From: Acipenser ruthenus
Lineage: Eukaryota; Chordata; Actinopteri; Acipenseriformes; Acipenseridae
Length of the DNA stretch: 64,000 nucleotides
Assembly (NCBI RefSeq): GCF_902713425.1
Contig: NC_081214.1
Span: forward strand, 22,464,208-22,528,207
Direction of reading: 5' to 3'
Both the position numbers and the translations under genes were made by a program. Position 1 is the stretch's first letter. Every line of letters starts with the position of its first letter. Below are positions 14,880-26,208 of the stretch, in pieces. The notes under the pieces were generated by a model. That model ran no database searches. It was not told the DNA's origin and saw only the letters and a list, made by a program, of their open reading frames with translations.

Positions 14880-15887
14880 TGAGGTCACCATGTGTGACAT
14901 TGCTTATATATGTTACATAAATATAATGCAATGTGCATATATCAACATAAAGACTAAAATGTGTGACAGCTGCTTATAGAATAACCTTTTGAAATAAGAA
15001 AAAGAAATCCTGATTGTCTGATTACCAAGGTCTGGTCAGGTCATGTGTTTTCCATACCCCCTTTGAGTCCTGGGTCCACAAATGGACATATGTGGTAAAT
15101 ATATCAAATGACTGGTGTGCTGAAATAAAGATTCTTCCAGTAGAAAAAGTGTGCAATCCTAGCATGTTAGAGGAAAGGGAAAACATCTTTATTTCCCTAT
15201 GGAGTGTACCTTGGAAATCCACCTCAGAACGCTGTGTCACAGTGTTCTTAGAACATTCATCTGTGAGTCACTGTGCAAGGAAGCATACTCATGATGAAAG
15301 TGCCATGCTTTAAGTGAATATCAGTCACATGACAGCATAACTGTTTACAAGAGCCTTGGTGTCTAGCATACTTTACTATCTCCTACATCATCTTTCTACA
15401 AAAAAATTAATTTATTTCCAAATAAAAAAAACAGCTTTTTATCAGTGTTGAGATTTCTGGTATTGTAGAGTCCAAAGCTCTTAATTAAAGGTGCAATCAG
15501 GGTAAATTACTGACGGAAACCTCACAATAATATCAGAGAAGGATTGCGTTTCTCGAGAACTCTTATAGCTGTCTTTGCCTAGGAAAACCTTTACAAATTG
15601 TCGTTGTGGGGCTTAGGTGTGGTTTGATAAGTGTGTACAGTATCTTTGTAACAACCAAACTCCTGTAACAATTGCTGTAATTTAACAAGATCTTGTGTAA
15701 CTTACAAACCACCTCGCCTTGCTAAAAGGGGCATTATTTTACCGGAAGAGAAAATGCATTTTTTGTGCCTCAATGACTCAGCAGGAACCGCCTACAAAAG
15801 GGTGCATGAGAGAGCTGCAGAGACATTGAGCCGTGTGTATCTGACCTTGTGTGTACGTGTCAGTGACTTGAGGCTTTGACAGCAGCG

Positions 15888-18800
15888 ATGGCCAGGTGGA
15901 CTGGAACAGCACTGCTTTGTGTGACTCTCCTGCAGGGATTGAGAATGACCACCACCCTCCCCAACGGAGCCCCTCTCTCAGCATGTGAGGACATGATGCC
16001 TCAACACTCTGGGGTCGTGCCACAGCCTGGCCCGGCGCCCTACACCATCCAAGTCAGTAACAGCTCCTATGAGACCGGGGTGCCAGTCACAGGTAAGCAA
16101 TCCCAGAGGCCAGGGCTAGGATTTCCTTCCCTTGATGCATTGCATCCAACACGCTGGGCATTTAGCATTCAAGCCAGCCACAGTGCGTTTCCCTTCATAT
16201 TTGCTGGAAACCTTTTTATCTTTTGTAAGATCTGTGCAGTGTAATAGCAGCAGTGTTGAGTAGTGGTTAGGGCTCTGGACTCATGACTGGAGGGTTGTGG
16301 GTTCAATCCCAGATTGGGGACACTGCTGCTGTACCCTTGAGCAAGGTACTTTACCTAGATTGCTCGAGTAAAAACCCAGTTGTATAAATGGGTAATTGTA
16401 TGTGTAAAAAAATAAATAATAATAATGTAATTGTATGTAAAAATAATGTGATATCTTGTAACAATTGTAAGTTGCCCTGGATAAGGGTGTCTGCTAAGAA
16501 CTAAATAATAGGTTTTTAGTTCTTGTTGCTATGCTTCTGTTTTTCTCCTCCACTTCTTTAGTCTTCTCTTGATGTTTGGGAGCTTTCCAGCCCATGAAGC
16601 TCTCTGCTCTCTTTCCACAGTTCTGGACAGACAAATTCATGCAACCCTATGCAACTGATCTCTTATTGATTTCTTAAGGGCCAAACGTGTGTCAATTATA
16701 ATTGAATGCAGAATATAAAATGAGTATACTAGAACATAGTCCCGCATAAAAGTGAAACTGAACGCAGCAGGGATTCAAGGAAATGCATGCACATGGATTA
16801 GGGAGTGGTTAACATGTAGAAAACAGAGAGTACTGATTAGAGGAGAAACCTCAAAATGGAGTAAGGTAACCAGTGGTGTATAGGCTAAAATAATTGAATC
16901 TGTTCAGTCTTGAACAAAGAAGACTATGCGGTGATCTGATTCAAGCATTCAAAATCCTAAAAGGTATAGACAATGTCGACACAGGGGACTTTTTTGACCT
17001 GAAAAAAGAAACCAGGACCAGGGGTCACAAATGGAGATTAGATAAAGGGGCATTCAGAACAGAAAATAGGAGGCACTTTTTTACACAGAGAATTGTGAGG
17101 GTCTGGAACCAACTCCCCAGTAATGTTGTTGACGCTGACACCCTGGGATCCTTCAAGAAGCTGCTTGATGAGATTCTGGGATCAATAAGCTACTAACAAC
17201 CAAACGAGCAAGACGGGCTGAATGGGCTCCTCTCGTTTGCAAACTTTCTTATGTTCTTATGTTCTTAACATATGACGGGTGCTTCTGTTACTGGCATCTC
17301 AATGCGTAATAATTGATAACAAAAATTTAAGCCCGCTTATAGAACACATAAATTCCCTAAACTATTTAATCGTCAGTAGCAAAAAATAAACAATTCTGAA
17401 ATACAAAAATCTGACAATGCGGAGTAAATGGCTTTGAGAATCTAGCCCATAGTCTTGAAGCTTCTCCATGAAAGATGCGTTATAATATATAATACATTCA
17501 TTCCCACTGCGTTGTGCAATTGTGCTCCAGACTTTAATATGCATGAAGGGTCACTTATCCCAAAGTATCAATGATTTCATAAGTATCATCATCCGATTGC
17601 CCTTGAATAGGTAACAATAACATTTTAACTACAGTTTAAAGAGGATCACGTTTCTAGGCACACCGTTGCCAAGCAGGTTTTGGGTTCAGACCAATTACTG
17701 CGTACAGCAAGATGAAAGAGATGGAAACAATAGCATAAAAGAGATCGCCACAAACCAGTGACGAAGACTGGACCCTCGATATTATTATTCAGGTAAACAG
17801 TAAACACTTCAACAAGAAATACGCCTTTAGGGTGCAGATCTGCACCGTACCTTCGTGTAACTACAGCTCACAAAACTGATTTCATGTTAGCTGCAGTTCC
17901 AGGAGCCCAGTTAAACCTTACCATATCATTCTAGAACTACTCACTTCCATCATTACATTAAAAAAAACCATGACGTGCTTCCATCGATCCACTAACGCGT
18001 TCCAACCACGGGACGATCAGTTCTGAGGCGTCATATTTACACCTGACCTGACGTAACACTAGGGGGCAGTGTGGGACCATTATCAAGGGGATGCTTTGCT
18101 CATGAGCATCACTCGAAGCGTGACCTGGTGTTTAAAAGGCATGCCCTTTCCTCTTCTTGAATAATGGGAAAAACGGATTCTCTGCGGCACTGCTAGCGCT
18201 GTGACGCTCTCCTAACCCTGTGAATGGTTCTTACAGTTCGGATCCTGGGTCCAGATTACAGAGGGCTGCTGCTGAAGGCTGTCGTGCCAGGCAGCACCAG
18301 TGCTCTGGGTTCGTGGCAGGACCCCCCTGAAAACACCAGGTTCTTACAGGTAGGTCTTCACAACCCTTGCTGTTTCTATCAAAACTGCACGTGTATACAA
18401 CGTATAGACGCGCACAACGGCTAAACGTACGGAGTGATTGTGTTCGCTGAAATCACTTTTCATATTTAACCACTTCAGATAAGCAGCGCTCATATAAAAG
18501 CGCATGAGCACGCGTGCAGTTACTCAGAAGCAGTAGCCAAAAGTTTCTGTTTCAAGCAGCATTACATCGTCTTTATGTCCAGTGTTTTACTCAGCTGAGA
18601 CAACACGCGTGTAATAATTATTCCTGTTGGTTGTGTTGCAGTGTTCGGGAAACCGGCAAGGTGCAATCACTCACGCAAACACTAACCTCAAGAACAAGGA
18701 GACAGTGTACGAGTGGATCCCGCCCTCCGGTAAAAGCAGCATCCAGTTCATGTAAGTGTTTCACATTTCCGATTAGGATTTCCACTATGTTGAAAACATT

Positions 18801-19377
18801 GAAAATGATTTTATATCATTTTATAAAAGTACCAGAAACAAAGTTCATGGTTCTACATACGGTTTTGTAGAACACGCAAAACTAACACGCAAAACTGCAG
18901 ATTTTCTAGCATGTGATCTAACATACACTGTAACTTTTGTTAATGTTAATTCATATTTCATACATACATACATATGCCTGCTAAAAATGATGCCAGTTTC
19001 TGTAAAAAGTATTTGTTCAATTGAAGATGCTATTATATTTTTACAGGGCTACTGTGGCAGAAAACCGCGAGCGTTACTGGCTGAATGTGAAATCCGAAAT
19101 GTTGTCAGGTGAGAAAGCAGACTTTTCTGACGGTAAAGATGCTCTTTCAGAACAACAAAAAAAAGCACTTTCTTAAAAAGTTGTCTGCATTCTGATTGAA
19201 GTGCTTTCACGGGTTTCCGTTGCATAACGTTATTTCTCAATTTGAAATACAGAATCATATTAAGTGGTCCTAACAAAACTTGTTTTAAATTCCAAATCAG
19301 GGTCTGTTGCTGCGACTGGGGCAGGTTTGCTGGTGCTTCTGTCCAGTCTGCTACTGGCTCTGCTGTATTCCAGATAG
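15888..19377 (+). CDS. Reeler-domain secreted protein, probably GPI-anchored (defence-protein-like)
   Basis: Five exons join in frame: 15888-16092, 18237-18349, 18642-18751, 19047-19108 and 19301-19377, giving 188 residues. A signal peptide (GTALLCVTLLQGL) is followed by a single reeler domain: ACEDMMPQHSGVVPQPGPAP, VTVRILGPDYRGLLLKAVV, ALGSWQDPP, FLQCSGNRQGAITHANTN, FMATVAENRERYWLNVKSE. The last exon encodes a hydrophobic tail ending LLYSR with no cytoplasmic extension, which fits a GPI signal. Reeler domains occur in reelin, ferric-chelate reductase 1 and insect defence proteins. Here there is neither a DOMON nor a cytochrome b561 part, so an immune-type or surface role is only inferred. 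Length suits a lone reeler protein. It converges with NDUFA1 and is absent from the human Xq24 block. The start is the ATG in gcagcgATGG. Confidence 0.88.
16246..16509 (+). mobile_element. tRNA-derived SINE with L2-type tail, copy 1
   Basis: The head gtggttagggctctgg (A-box region) and gggttcaatccc (B box) come from a tRNA. The body includes ttgagcaaggtactttacct and the end ccctggataagggtgtctgctaa is the L2-shared tail. It lies in intron 1 of the reeler gene, in its sense. A close relative is at 43993-44230. Confidence 0.92.
16740..17268 (+). mobile_element. CR1-type LINE, internally deleted 3' fragment
   Basis: The first part translates as reverse transcriptase palm sequence (GIQGNACTWIREWLT, then RKQRVLIRGETSKWS, VTSGV). 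It then jumps, after a large internal deletion, to the carboxyl end (RRLCGDLIQAFKILKGID, RTRGHKWRLDKG, RRHFFTQRIVRVWNQLPSNV), which is intact for about 100 residues up to a stop at 17194-17196. The 3' end has repeats of the octamer ttatgttc, typical of CR1-group LINEs. It lies in intron 1 of the reeler gene. Confidence 0.85.
18056..18071 (+). promoter_or_regulatory. CTCF-like motif
   Basis: ACACTAGGGGGCAGTG is close to the vertebrate CTCF core consensus. It lies about 165 bp before exon 2 of the reeler gene. Such words can also come from old repeats, so this is a candidate only. Confidence 0.4.
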
Positions 19378-19574
19378 ACAGCAGCTCCTGTTGTGCAGCC
19401 TAACTGGTCCTGGATACAATCGGAATTGAAGCCCCCTGGTTATTGCCAGCCCAGTTCTTCTTGTTGGCGTGTTTATAGCAGCACTTACATGGTTTGCATT
19501 TCCTTGCTGAATTAAAAATACTAAACAACCTACAGATTGTGTAATTGCTGGTTTGTAGAATGCAAGGCATGCTG

Positions 19575-19580
19575 AATAAA
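19575..19580 (+). terminator. Likely polyadenylation signal of the reeler gene
   Basis: AATAAA about 200 bp after the stop at 19377. The NDUFA1 signal on the other strand is about 350 bp further on, so the two genes end tail to tail. Confidence 0.65.
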
Positions 19581-19927
19581 AAAAGAAGTACATTTGAAAA
19601 CTATTGGTTATTTTTTGCATCCCATTTCTTGTTCACACACACACACAGAGGACTGGATTAATATAATACACTATCAGGGGAGGAAACGTTGTTCTGCAGC
19701 TTGTTACAGACAATCCAAACCTTTATGTTGACGAGTGCCAAATTTAAGTAAAAAAAAAAAGCAACATTATTTAAGATTTAATACTGTTATCCATACGCCC
19801 TGCATACGCCAATCAGCGTTTCAGGAAATGCCAAAAAAAAAAAAAAAACGTTGTTTAACTTCTGAGACGAAGTTCTGGAAAGGAACACAAGCACCTCAGA
19901 TCAAACTGTGTTCACACATTATATACG

Positions 19928-19933
19928 TTTATT
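19928..19933 (-). terminator. Likely NDUFA1 polyadenylation signal
   Basis: The plus-strand tttatt reads AATAAA on the minus strand, 73 bp past the NDUFA1 stop. Confidence 0.65.
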
Positions 19934-20005
19934 AATGTACAGCGTGGGTCATCAAGATCAAATTCAACAGCAAGACCACATGCCGAGCAGCAACCCCACG
20001 GCTCT

Positions 20006-20857
20006 TCAGTCAATGTTTTCCAGTCCCTGTTGATGAAATAAGAAACACAGATGTAAGTGTGGAGACGGGTGTACATCGCTGTCTCTCCATGACAGGAAAT
20101 GCAGAAGGGTGACACAACTCGCTGTTACTTGTCTCCATCACGATTGTAACCCCGTGAAATGAATGAATATTTAATGCACTCTATTTAGATATAACCATAC
20201 ACCAACGTGCATTTCATGCCCACTTGAGGTCTAACCTTTGATTTGTGATGCACACCATGCCCCGATATTCTCTTATCTCTCTCCATCAGGTACCACTGGT
20301 AGGGATACCGGGCGACTCTCTTCTCCTGCACACGGAGAAAAAAAAGAAGCTGTACTGTCATTGTAAAATAACAAAAGGAAGAGGATTTCATCGATGTGTC
20401 AAAAAAAAAATCTAAAAGAACGTCAACAGGAGCGGCTCATTGGGTACATTTGTGACCATACAAATTTTAGACCATAGTGTTTCTGTTTGCTTTCGAGTTC
20501 AGGAAGCGAGTCCAGCTACCTAAATGAAGCAGCCCGGTACAGCTTAGCACCCTGCAGATTATGCAAGACGCGATATTTGCATTACTTTCCAGTACTGTTG
20601 TGCTGTCGAGAGAGATTCGAGAGACCGCTATCTTACAGCATGTAGACTGATATTTACTGTATTTACAGTATTGCACCGTGCACCCTGCTCCTGCGTCATG
20701 TGTCTGTGTGTAACCTGCAGTCCTATCCTCGCCTTGTTCAGATGAAAACACTTACCTTGCCCCCGTTTGTGAACTTGTGAATCTGAGCCGTGGCGACACC
20801 AGGGATGACCATACAGACTGTCATGATGGCAAGACCTGGCAGGATTTCATACCACAT
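20006..20857 (-). CDS. NDUFA1: NADH dehydrogenase (ubiquinone) 1 alpha subcomplex subunit 1
   Basis: NDUFA1 (MWFE) is a small accessory subunit of respiratory complex I in the mitochondrial inner membrane, needed for assembly of the membrane arm. Three minus-strand exons join in frame: 20857-20756 (34 codons), 20325-20236 (30 codons) and 20026-20006 (GLENID, stop), giving exactly 70 residues as in mammals. The start [20 protein letters not shown] is the single membrane helix (the family name MWFE reads MWYE here). [26 protein letters not shown] and the ending GLENID match the family. It is head to head with UPF3B, about 1 kb between start codons. In human RNF113A lies in that gap; I see no RNF113A coding sequence here. 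Confidence 0.98.
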
Positions 20858-21324
20858 GGTCTGGTCGTGTGTTTTAAAATAATAATAATAATAATATTAA
20901 GGACTGACGTCACGTAATCGTGTTTCTACCCGGGCTCTCCTCTGTGCATATCCTGGGGGTCACCCTCTCCTCACACTCTTCTGACAGAGAAATCGGTACT
21001 TCCTGTACAAAACGAGACAGGAAAAACAAAAACGGTTCTAATAAAACAGCAGCGCCACCTACTGAAGTAGAAACGGGAGTTCATCTAACACCGTATGTAG
21101 TTTCAAAAATTAGATTGCACATATTCTTTACTGTTATATTTCCTTCCAGTTGCAATAAATGTGTCTAGTTTTTTTTCCATTGATATTCTGTAACGCAAAC
21201 TAGATGACAAGTGTATGTAATCAAAGCCATCTATATTAGTGAACATGCACTGTCTGCGTACAGCAAGCACTGCTTATCAACAGCAATATTAAAAAAAACG
21301 GATTTGCTGATCAATACTGGAAGT

Positions 21325-21327
<3 letters not shown>

Positions 21328-21423
<96 letters not shown>

Positions 21424-21509
21424 TAATAATAACACATTAAAAATGTAAGAGGGCAGTGTAAGAAACTATAAAAATGTAATAAAAAGCTTTTAAATTTTAT
21501 ACTACGACG

Positions 21510-21590
<81 letters not shown>
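21328..21590. repeat. Compound microsatellite (CT)n(TA)n and (ACT)n(AAT)n
   Basis: (CT)n at 21328-21400 runs straight into (TA)n to 21423. After about 80 bp of unique sequence, (ACT)n at 21503-21540 changes to (AAT)n up to 21590. It lies in the promoter interval between NDUFA1 and UPF3B and is likely to vary in length. Confidence 0.95.
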
Positions 21591-21880
21591 CAAAGAAGTG
21601 ATTAAAGTTTGTAACAAGGATGATAAATAACCGTGTTTATTTGACTGCCGTAACAAAGTTAAGCATAATATCAAAATACAGTACGATTGTACAATTAAGC
21701 AGAGTCGATACCAAGAAATCTCGCGAGACCTTAACCCCACGTCGCTGGACTAACCAATCAGAGAGAGGTGCCGCTCACAACACAAATCCTCCCAAACAGA
21801 AAGTTCGTGCGCCGCTGCGTGGGGTCGGTGCTGTTTGAATATCACACGAAAACCCACAGCAATCAGAAATAAAGAGGATC

Positions 21881-24800
21881 ATGAAAGAGGATAAAGAGAA
21901 CGCCAGGCCGAGGGAGAAGACAGTGGACACGAACTATGACGAGAACGAAAAGTGCGAGAAGCCCAGTAAAGAGAAGAAAGAGATCATGACGAAGGTAGAT
22001 AGCAGCCATAGCGACAAGTGGGAAGGGCTGACACAGGCCTGAGCTCAGCTGTGACTGACCGGAGCAAATATACAGAGCATCTCTCAACTGAATAAGGAAT
22101 ATCGAGAATGCACAAGAAGGCGGTGTTACTGTAAATTAAATGCAAACTATTCTGCCATTTTCTTTCTTTAAATATGAAGAAATGATATGCCCTCATGCCG
22201 CGGGGAAACTTGCGTCTCTCGTGTTGTCTTTGTCGATTTGAACCACAGGTAGCATTTCTTACTTTATGCAAAAACTCACTTTGATTAGTACTTTTTACCC
22301 CTGCCCAAGCTACAGTTGAAATAAGAATAAACTGTCGACTGTCGATGATCGTTAATATCTACAGTATCTGTGTGTACTGTGTGTTTTTCTCAAGTTATAA
22401 AAGTACTGTAGACTGCAGCTGTTTTGCCACAGTCAGCGATGGGGTAACACACAGGCTCCTATATGTAAACCATTTCAGAGTTGGGTTGAGGCTAAGAGAA
22501 ATTACTGCTGTTTTATTTTATATTTGTATTTTTTAAATAGATTTGCTAATCATTTTCAGGTAAAGTGACTTTAATGAATGTTAAGTGTTCAGAGTGACGT
22601 TGCCCCATCTGTAATCACCGTGGTTGAGTGATCCGGTGTTTTTCCGTTTGGTTATTATCGAGTAAATGTGACTTTTCTTTTGACTGGCAGATTGTTATCC
22701 GTCGCCTTCCTCCCAGTTTGACGAAGGAGCAGCTGGAGGAGCAGCTCGAGCCCCTCCCCGAGGTGGATTATGTTGAGTTTTTTGCCAATGATACAAGGTG
22801 AACATCCCATTACAAATACTGTGTAAAGAATACATAGTGATGCAAACCATTCCTGGCGGCAAGTTAAAGGTTAAAATGTGACTACTTCAGAGAAAACTTT
22901 CTTTAGTTCGCTTCTAATTCACATAGTTTGAATGGACCTGCTCACTGATGTGTAAAGAGTCGGCTTGCAGTATGCATTGCTATTGTGGAAGCATACTGTG
23001 TGTTAACAGACTGCCGATGAACAGGTACCAGTTATTAAACTACAGGAAGAGTTAAGAACAGTTTGAGTTCAAGGTTAAAAACAGATCAATGTTACAAAAG
23101 TCAATTTTATTACTTTCTTTAATCGAAGCCTGGGGCTCTGTTATAGTCATGCTGTACTGTTTAGCTGAGTCAATTACTATAGTTTTATCTGGATACACCA
23201 TTGACTCCAGGCCACTCATTTAAAGGAGATTACTACCTCAATGATAAATAGGTTTAGTTAGGCACTATGGATCACTAATTATAAACTCTATTGAATTCTT
23301 AGACTTTAGCTAGATCAGGCCCAATTCAAAGACACTTGGGATGCTAACACTGTTGTTTTTCTCTCTCCACAGCTTGTATCCACATCTGTTTTCCAGGGCC
23401 TATATCAATTTCAAAAACCAAGAAGACATTGTTTTGTTTAGAGATCGATTTGATGGCTATGTATTCATTGATAACAGAGGTACAGTCATTTTAGTATTTG
23501 AGATTCTAATGTGTTGTTGATATTTCAGTAGAGATCTCTAATAATCTCATTGTGGCTCTTTTCTCTCGTAATTATTGATTTGATCACAACAGGCCAGGAG
23601 TACCCGGCTGTTGTGGAGTTTGCCCCTTTTCAGAAAATTGCCAAAAAGAAGAGCAAGAAAAAGGATGCCAAAGCTGGAACGATTGAAGAAGGTGGGGTAC
23701 TTGGAGGCTTATTTTCTCAATCTGATCTCCTGTATAAAGTGATTCACTCATGACACGCAGGGTGATTTTTCTATTTTCTTTCTTTAAATACCCTTCCTTT
23801 TTTTTCAGACCCAGATTATAAGAAGTTCTTGGACATCTACAATGGAGATGAAGAAAAGTTAACTTCTACTCCTGAAACTCTCCTTGAAGAAATAGAGGCC
23901 AAAACCAAGGAACTAGAAGGTGAGTTCACTCTGGAAAAAACAAACACAGTCCCTGTAAAATGGTGAGACTTTCTGCCAGCTGACTTTGTGTTTAGGTCAC
24001 ACTGTTTGATTGGTTTACACACATTTAACAACCTTATTTCTGTTTTCACAGCTGCAAAGAAAACTACTCCACTTTTGGACTTTCTGAAAAACAAACAGGT
24101 AAATATATATTTGAATGTGGTTCTAATAAAACATAAGCCTATATACGTACCTGGGTATTTTTATTGTATAATCCAAGTAAAGATACAAAACTCAAATATG
24201 CCCAAGAATCATAATATATATAATCTATAAACCACATTGTATGTACTAGTTAATATTGTGTCCATTCACTACTCGATAACATTGCCTCACTGCTTCCCCC
24301 TGTGGATTTTGTTCTTGCTTCAGAGAATAAGGGAGGAGAAGCGAGAGGAGAGGAGGAGGAGGGAGCTGGAAAGGAAGAGGCTTCGGGACGAGGATCGCAG
24401 GAAATGGAGGGAGGAGGACCGGAGGAAACGCAAAGAGACTGAAAAGCACAGAAAAGGAGGCGAGAAATCGAAAGAAGAGCCAAAAATGAAGGTACAGTCC
24501 AGGTAGCACCTGTGTGTTACTGCTGTCTTCTATTCACCCTGCTTAACATAGCTTTTTAGTTTCTGTTGACCACTTAAAAGTCATTATCTTTGTTTCTCGC
24601 AGGGAGAACAGCTAGGAAACATGTTCAGTTTCCAAGTGTAATAATGTTAACAGATCTTAATATAAAAATAGTTTGCTGGAAACTAATTTAACTTCTCTTA
24701 TTGACAGCCCACTTGTTATTGAAAGAGAAATTAAATGTCTAATTATTTTATTTTATTGTATATGTGAGTGTAAATGAAACTCATGCTTTCCCCTCATAGC

Positions 24801-25850
24801 TCCTGAGGAAGCCAGAAAAAGGAGATGATCTTGACTCGGACAAAGTTAAAGAGAAACCAAAGAAAGTGGAAAAGGAGAGGATAAAGGATGACAAGCCCTC
24901 CACAGGGGTTGGGGGTGAGCTGAAGAAACGTCAGGAGAGTGCACACTGGGATGAAAAAGGAAGGAAGTGAGTGTGGAGTGCTTGCATTATGGTTTTGTAA
25001 AGATGGTGCCGGTGACTCCATCTGAGATATCTGTGTGTTTCATTGTGTGCCTTCTGCTCTTGGTGCAGAATGGTCAGTTTGTTTTTAAATGAAGACGATA
25101 AGCCTGCAGCTAGCTACAATCCAGGTTCCTGCAGGGTGCTTACTCTTAGTTAGTAAGGACACACAGAAAACCTTTGTTCCACAAACTGTGCTGAATGAGC
25201 AAGTTACAATTGGTCATTTTCTGGAGAGGTGTTTATTTTAATACTGGTTTTACTTGTATATTGTTTTGGTCACTGCAGGACAGAAGAGGAAAGCCGAAAG
25301 GATTATAGAGACAGAGACTTTGAGCGAGACAGAGAAAGGGACCGGGACAGAGAGAGGGAGAAGGAAAGAGAGAGGCGTCAGAGAGAGAAGGAACGGATGA
25401 GGCGCCAGGACGAGGAGCGACGCCGGAGGAGGGATCGACACGACCCTGAAAACACGTACAGGAGGCGAGATGAGGAAGTAAAGAAAGAGAAAGACCGCGT
25501 GTGGGAGAAGAAGAAAAGCGACAGCGCCGCGGACTCCACATCCAACCCAGACAAGCCTGAAAGATCAGCCAAGGAGGAGAAGAAGGATGGGCCCAGCAAG
25601 AGGGACCGTTTGAGAAACAAGGTAAGTAAGGGCTTACCTCGACTCAGAACGTTTTCTACAATCGTAGTACTGCTGTACAGACTGCTGACTCCTCTGCATG
25701 GTTCTTGTACTGCAGGATCGGCCGGCCATACAGCTGTACCAGCCTGGAGCACGAAACCGTGGCCGTGTACCTGCCAGTGCAGAGTTTCCGGGTGAAGAGC
25801 AGACCCCTGAAGGGGAAACCAAGAGCCCTCAAGAGAAAGGAGAAGAATGA
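21881..25850 (+). CDS. UPF3B: Nonsense-mediated decay regulator UPF3B
   Basis: UPF3B links UPF2 to the exon junction complex in nonsense-mediated mRNA decay. Ten exons: 21881-21994, 22691-22797, 23373-23479, 23593-23691, 23809-23919, 24052-24098, 24324-24491, 24800-24965, 25284-25621 and 25716-25850, giving 463 residues (human 470-483). The Upf3 RRM-like domain starts at residue 39 (IVIRRLPPSLTKEQLEEQLE) with EFFANDTSLYPH, FRDRFDGYVF and EYPAVVEFAPFQK. Charged helices follow (REEKREERRRRELERKRLRD, then RD/RE repeats). The EJC-binding motif is RDRLRNKDRPAIQLYQPGAR, about 412-431, split by the last intron. The human alternative exon encoding FLLQAVNQKN is not seen. The exon 8/9 junction is ambiguous: donor 24965 with acceptor 25284, or donor 24969 with acceptor 25279 (466 residues), are both in frame. 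Confidence 0.95.
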
Positions 25851-26202
25851 CAGCAGAGATGAGGAGGGAGGTTCCCTGTCATCAAGGCAGCCTGGCAACA
25901 GAGCATGTGCTGCAGCAGTGCCTGCCATCATCTGCTCCTTACTTCCTTCCAGTATTTGGGGGGGGGGAGACAGACCGTGTTGTTTGAGTAAACCAGGGAA
26001 GCCTCCCTGTCAAAATGCTGAACTGCCGGGGCAGTATGAGAAGCCAAAGCATGCAGGGACCAAGCGAACCTGAAGTGACCTTAATGAGGCACAGAGCTGG
26101 ATATATAGATACAACAGTGCGGTTTTTATTTGAGAAAGCAAAACATGCTTTGCATCCTTTATTGGTTTGTAAGAACACAGACCCCTCGTAGGATACTGTA
26201 AG

Positions 26203-26208
26203 AATAAA
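26203..26208 (+). terminator. Likely UPF3B polyadenylation signal (proximal)
   Basis: AATAAA about 350 bp after the UPF3B stop. A second one at 26825-26830 could give a 1-kb longer 3' UTR. Confidence 0.5.

Noticed and set aside
25270-25283. Acceptor at 25279 together with donor 24965 in UPF3B
   Set aside because: This pair breaks the frame and ends the protein early; kept only as a possible unproductive splice form in the findings.
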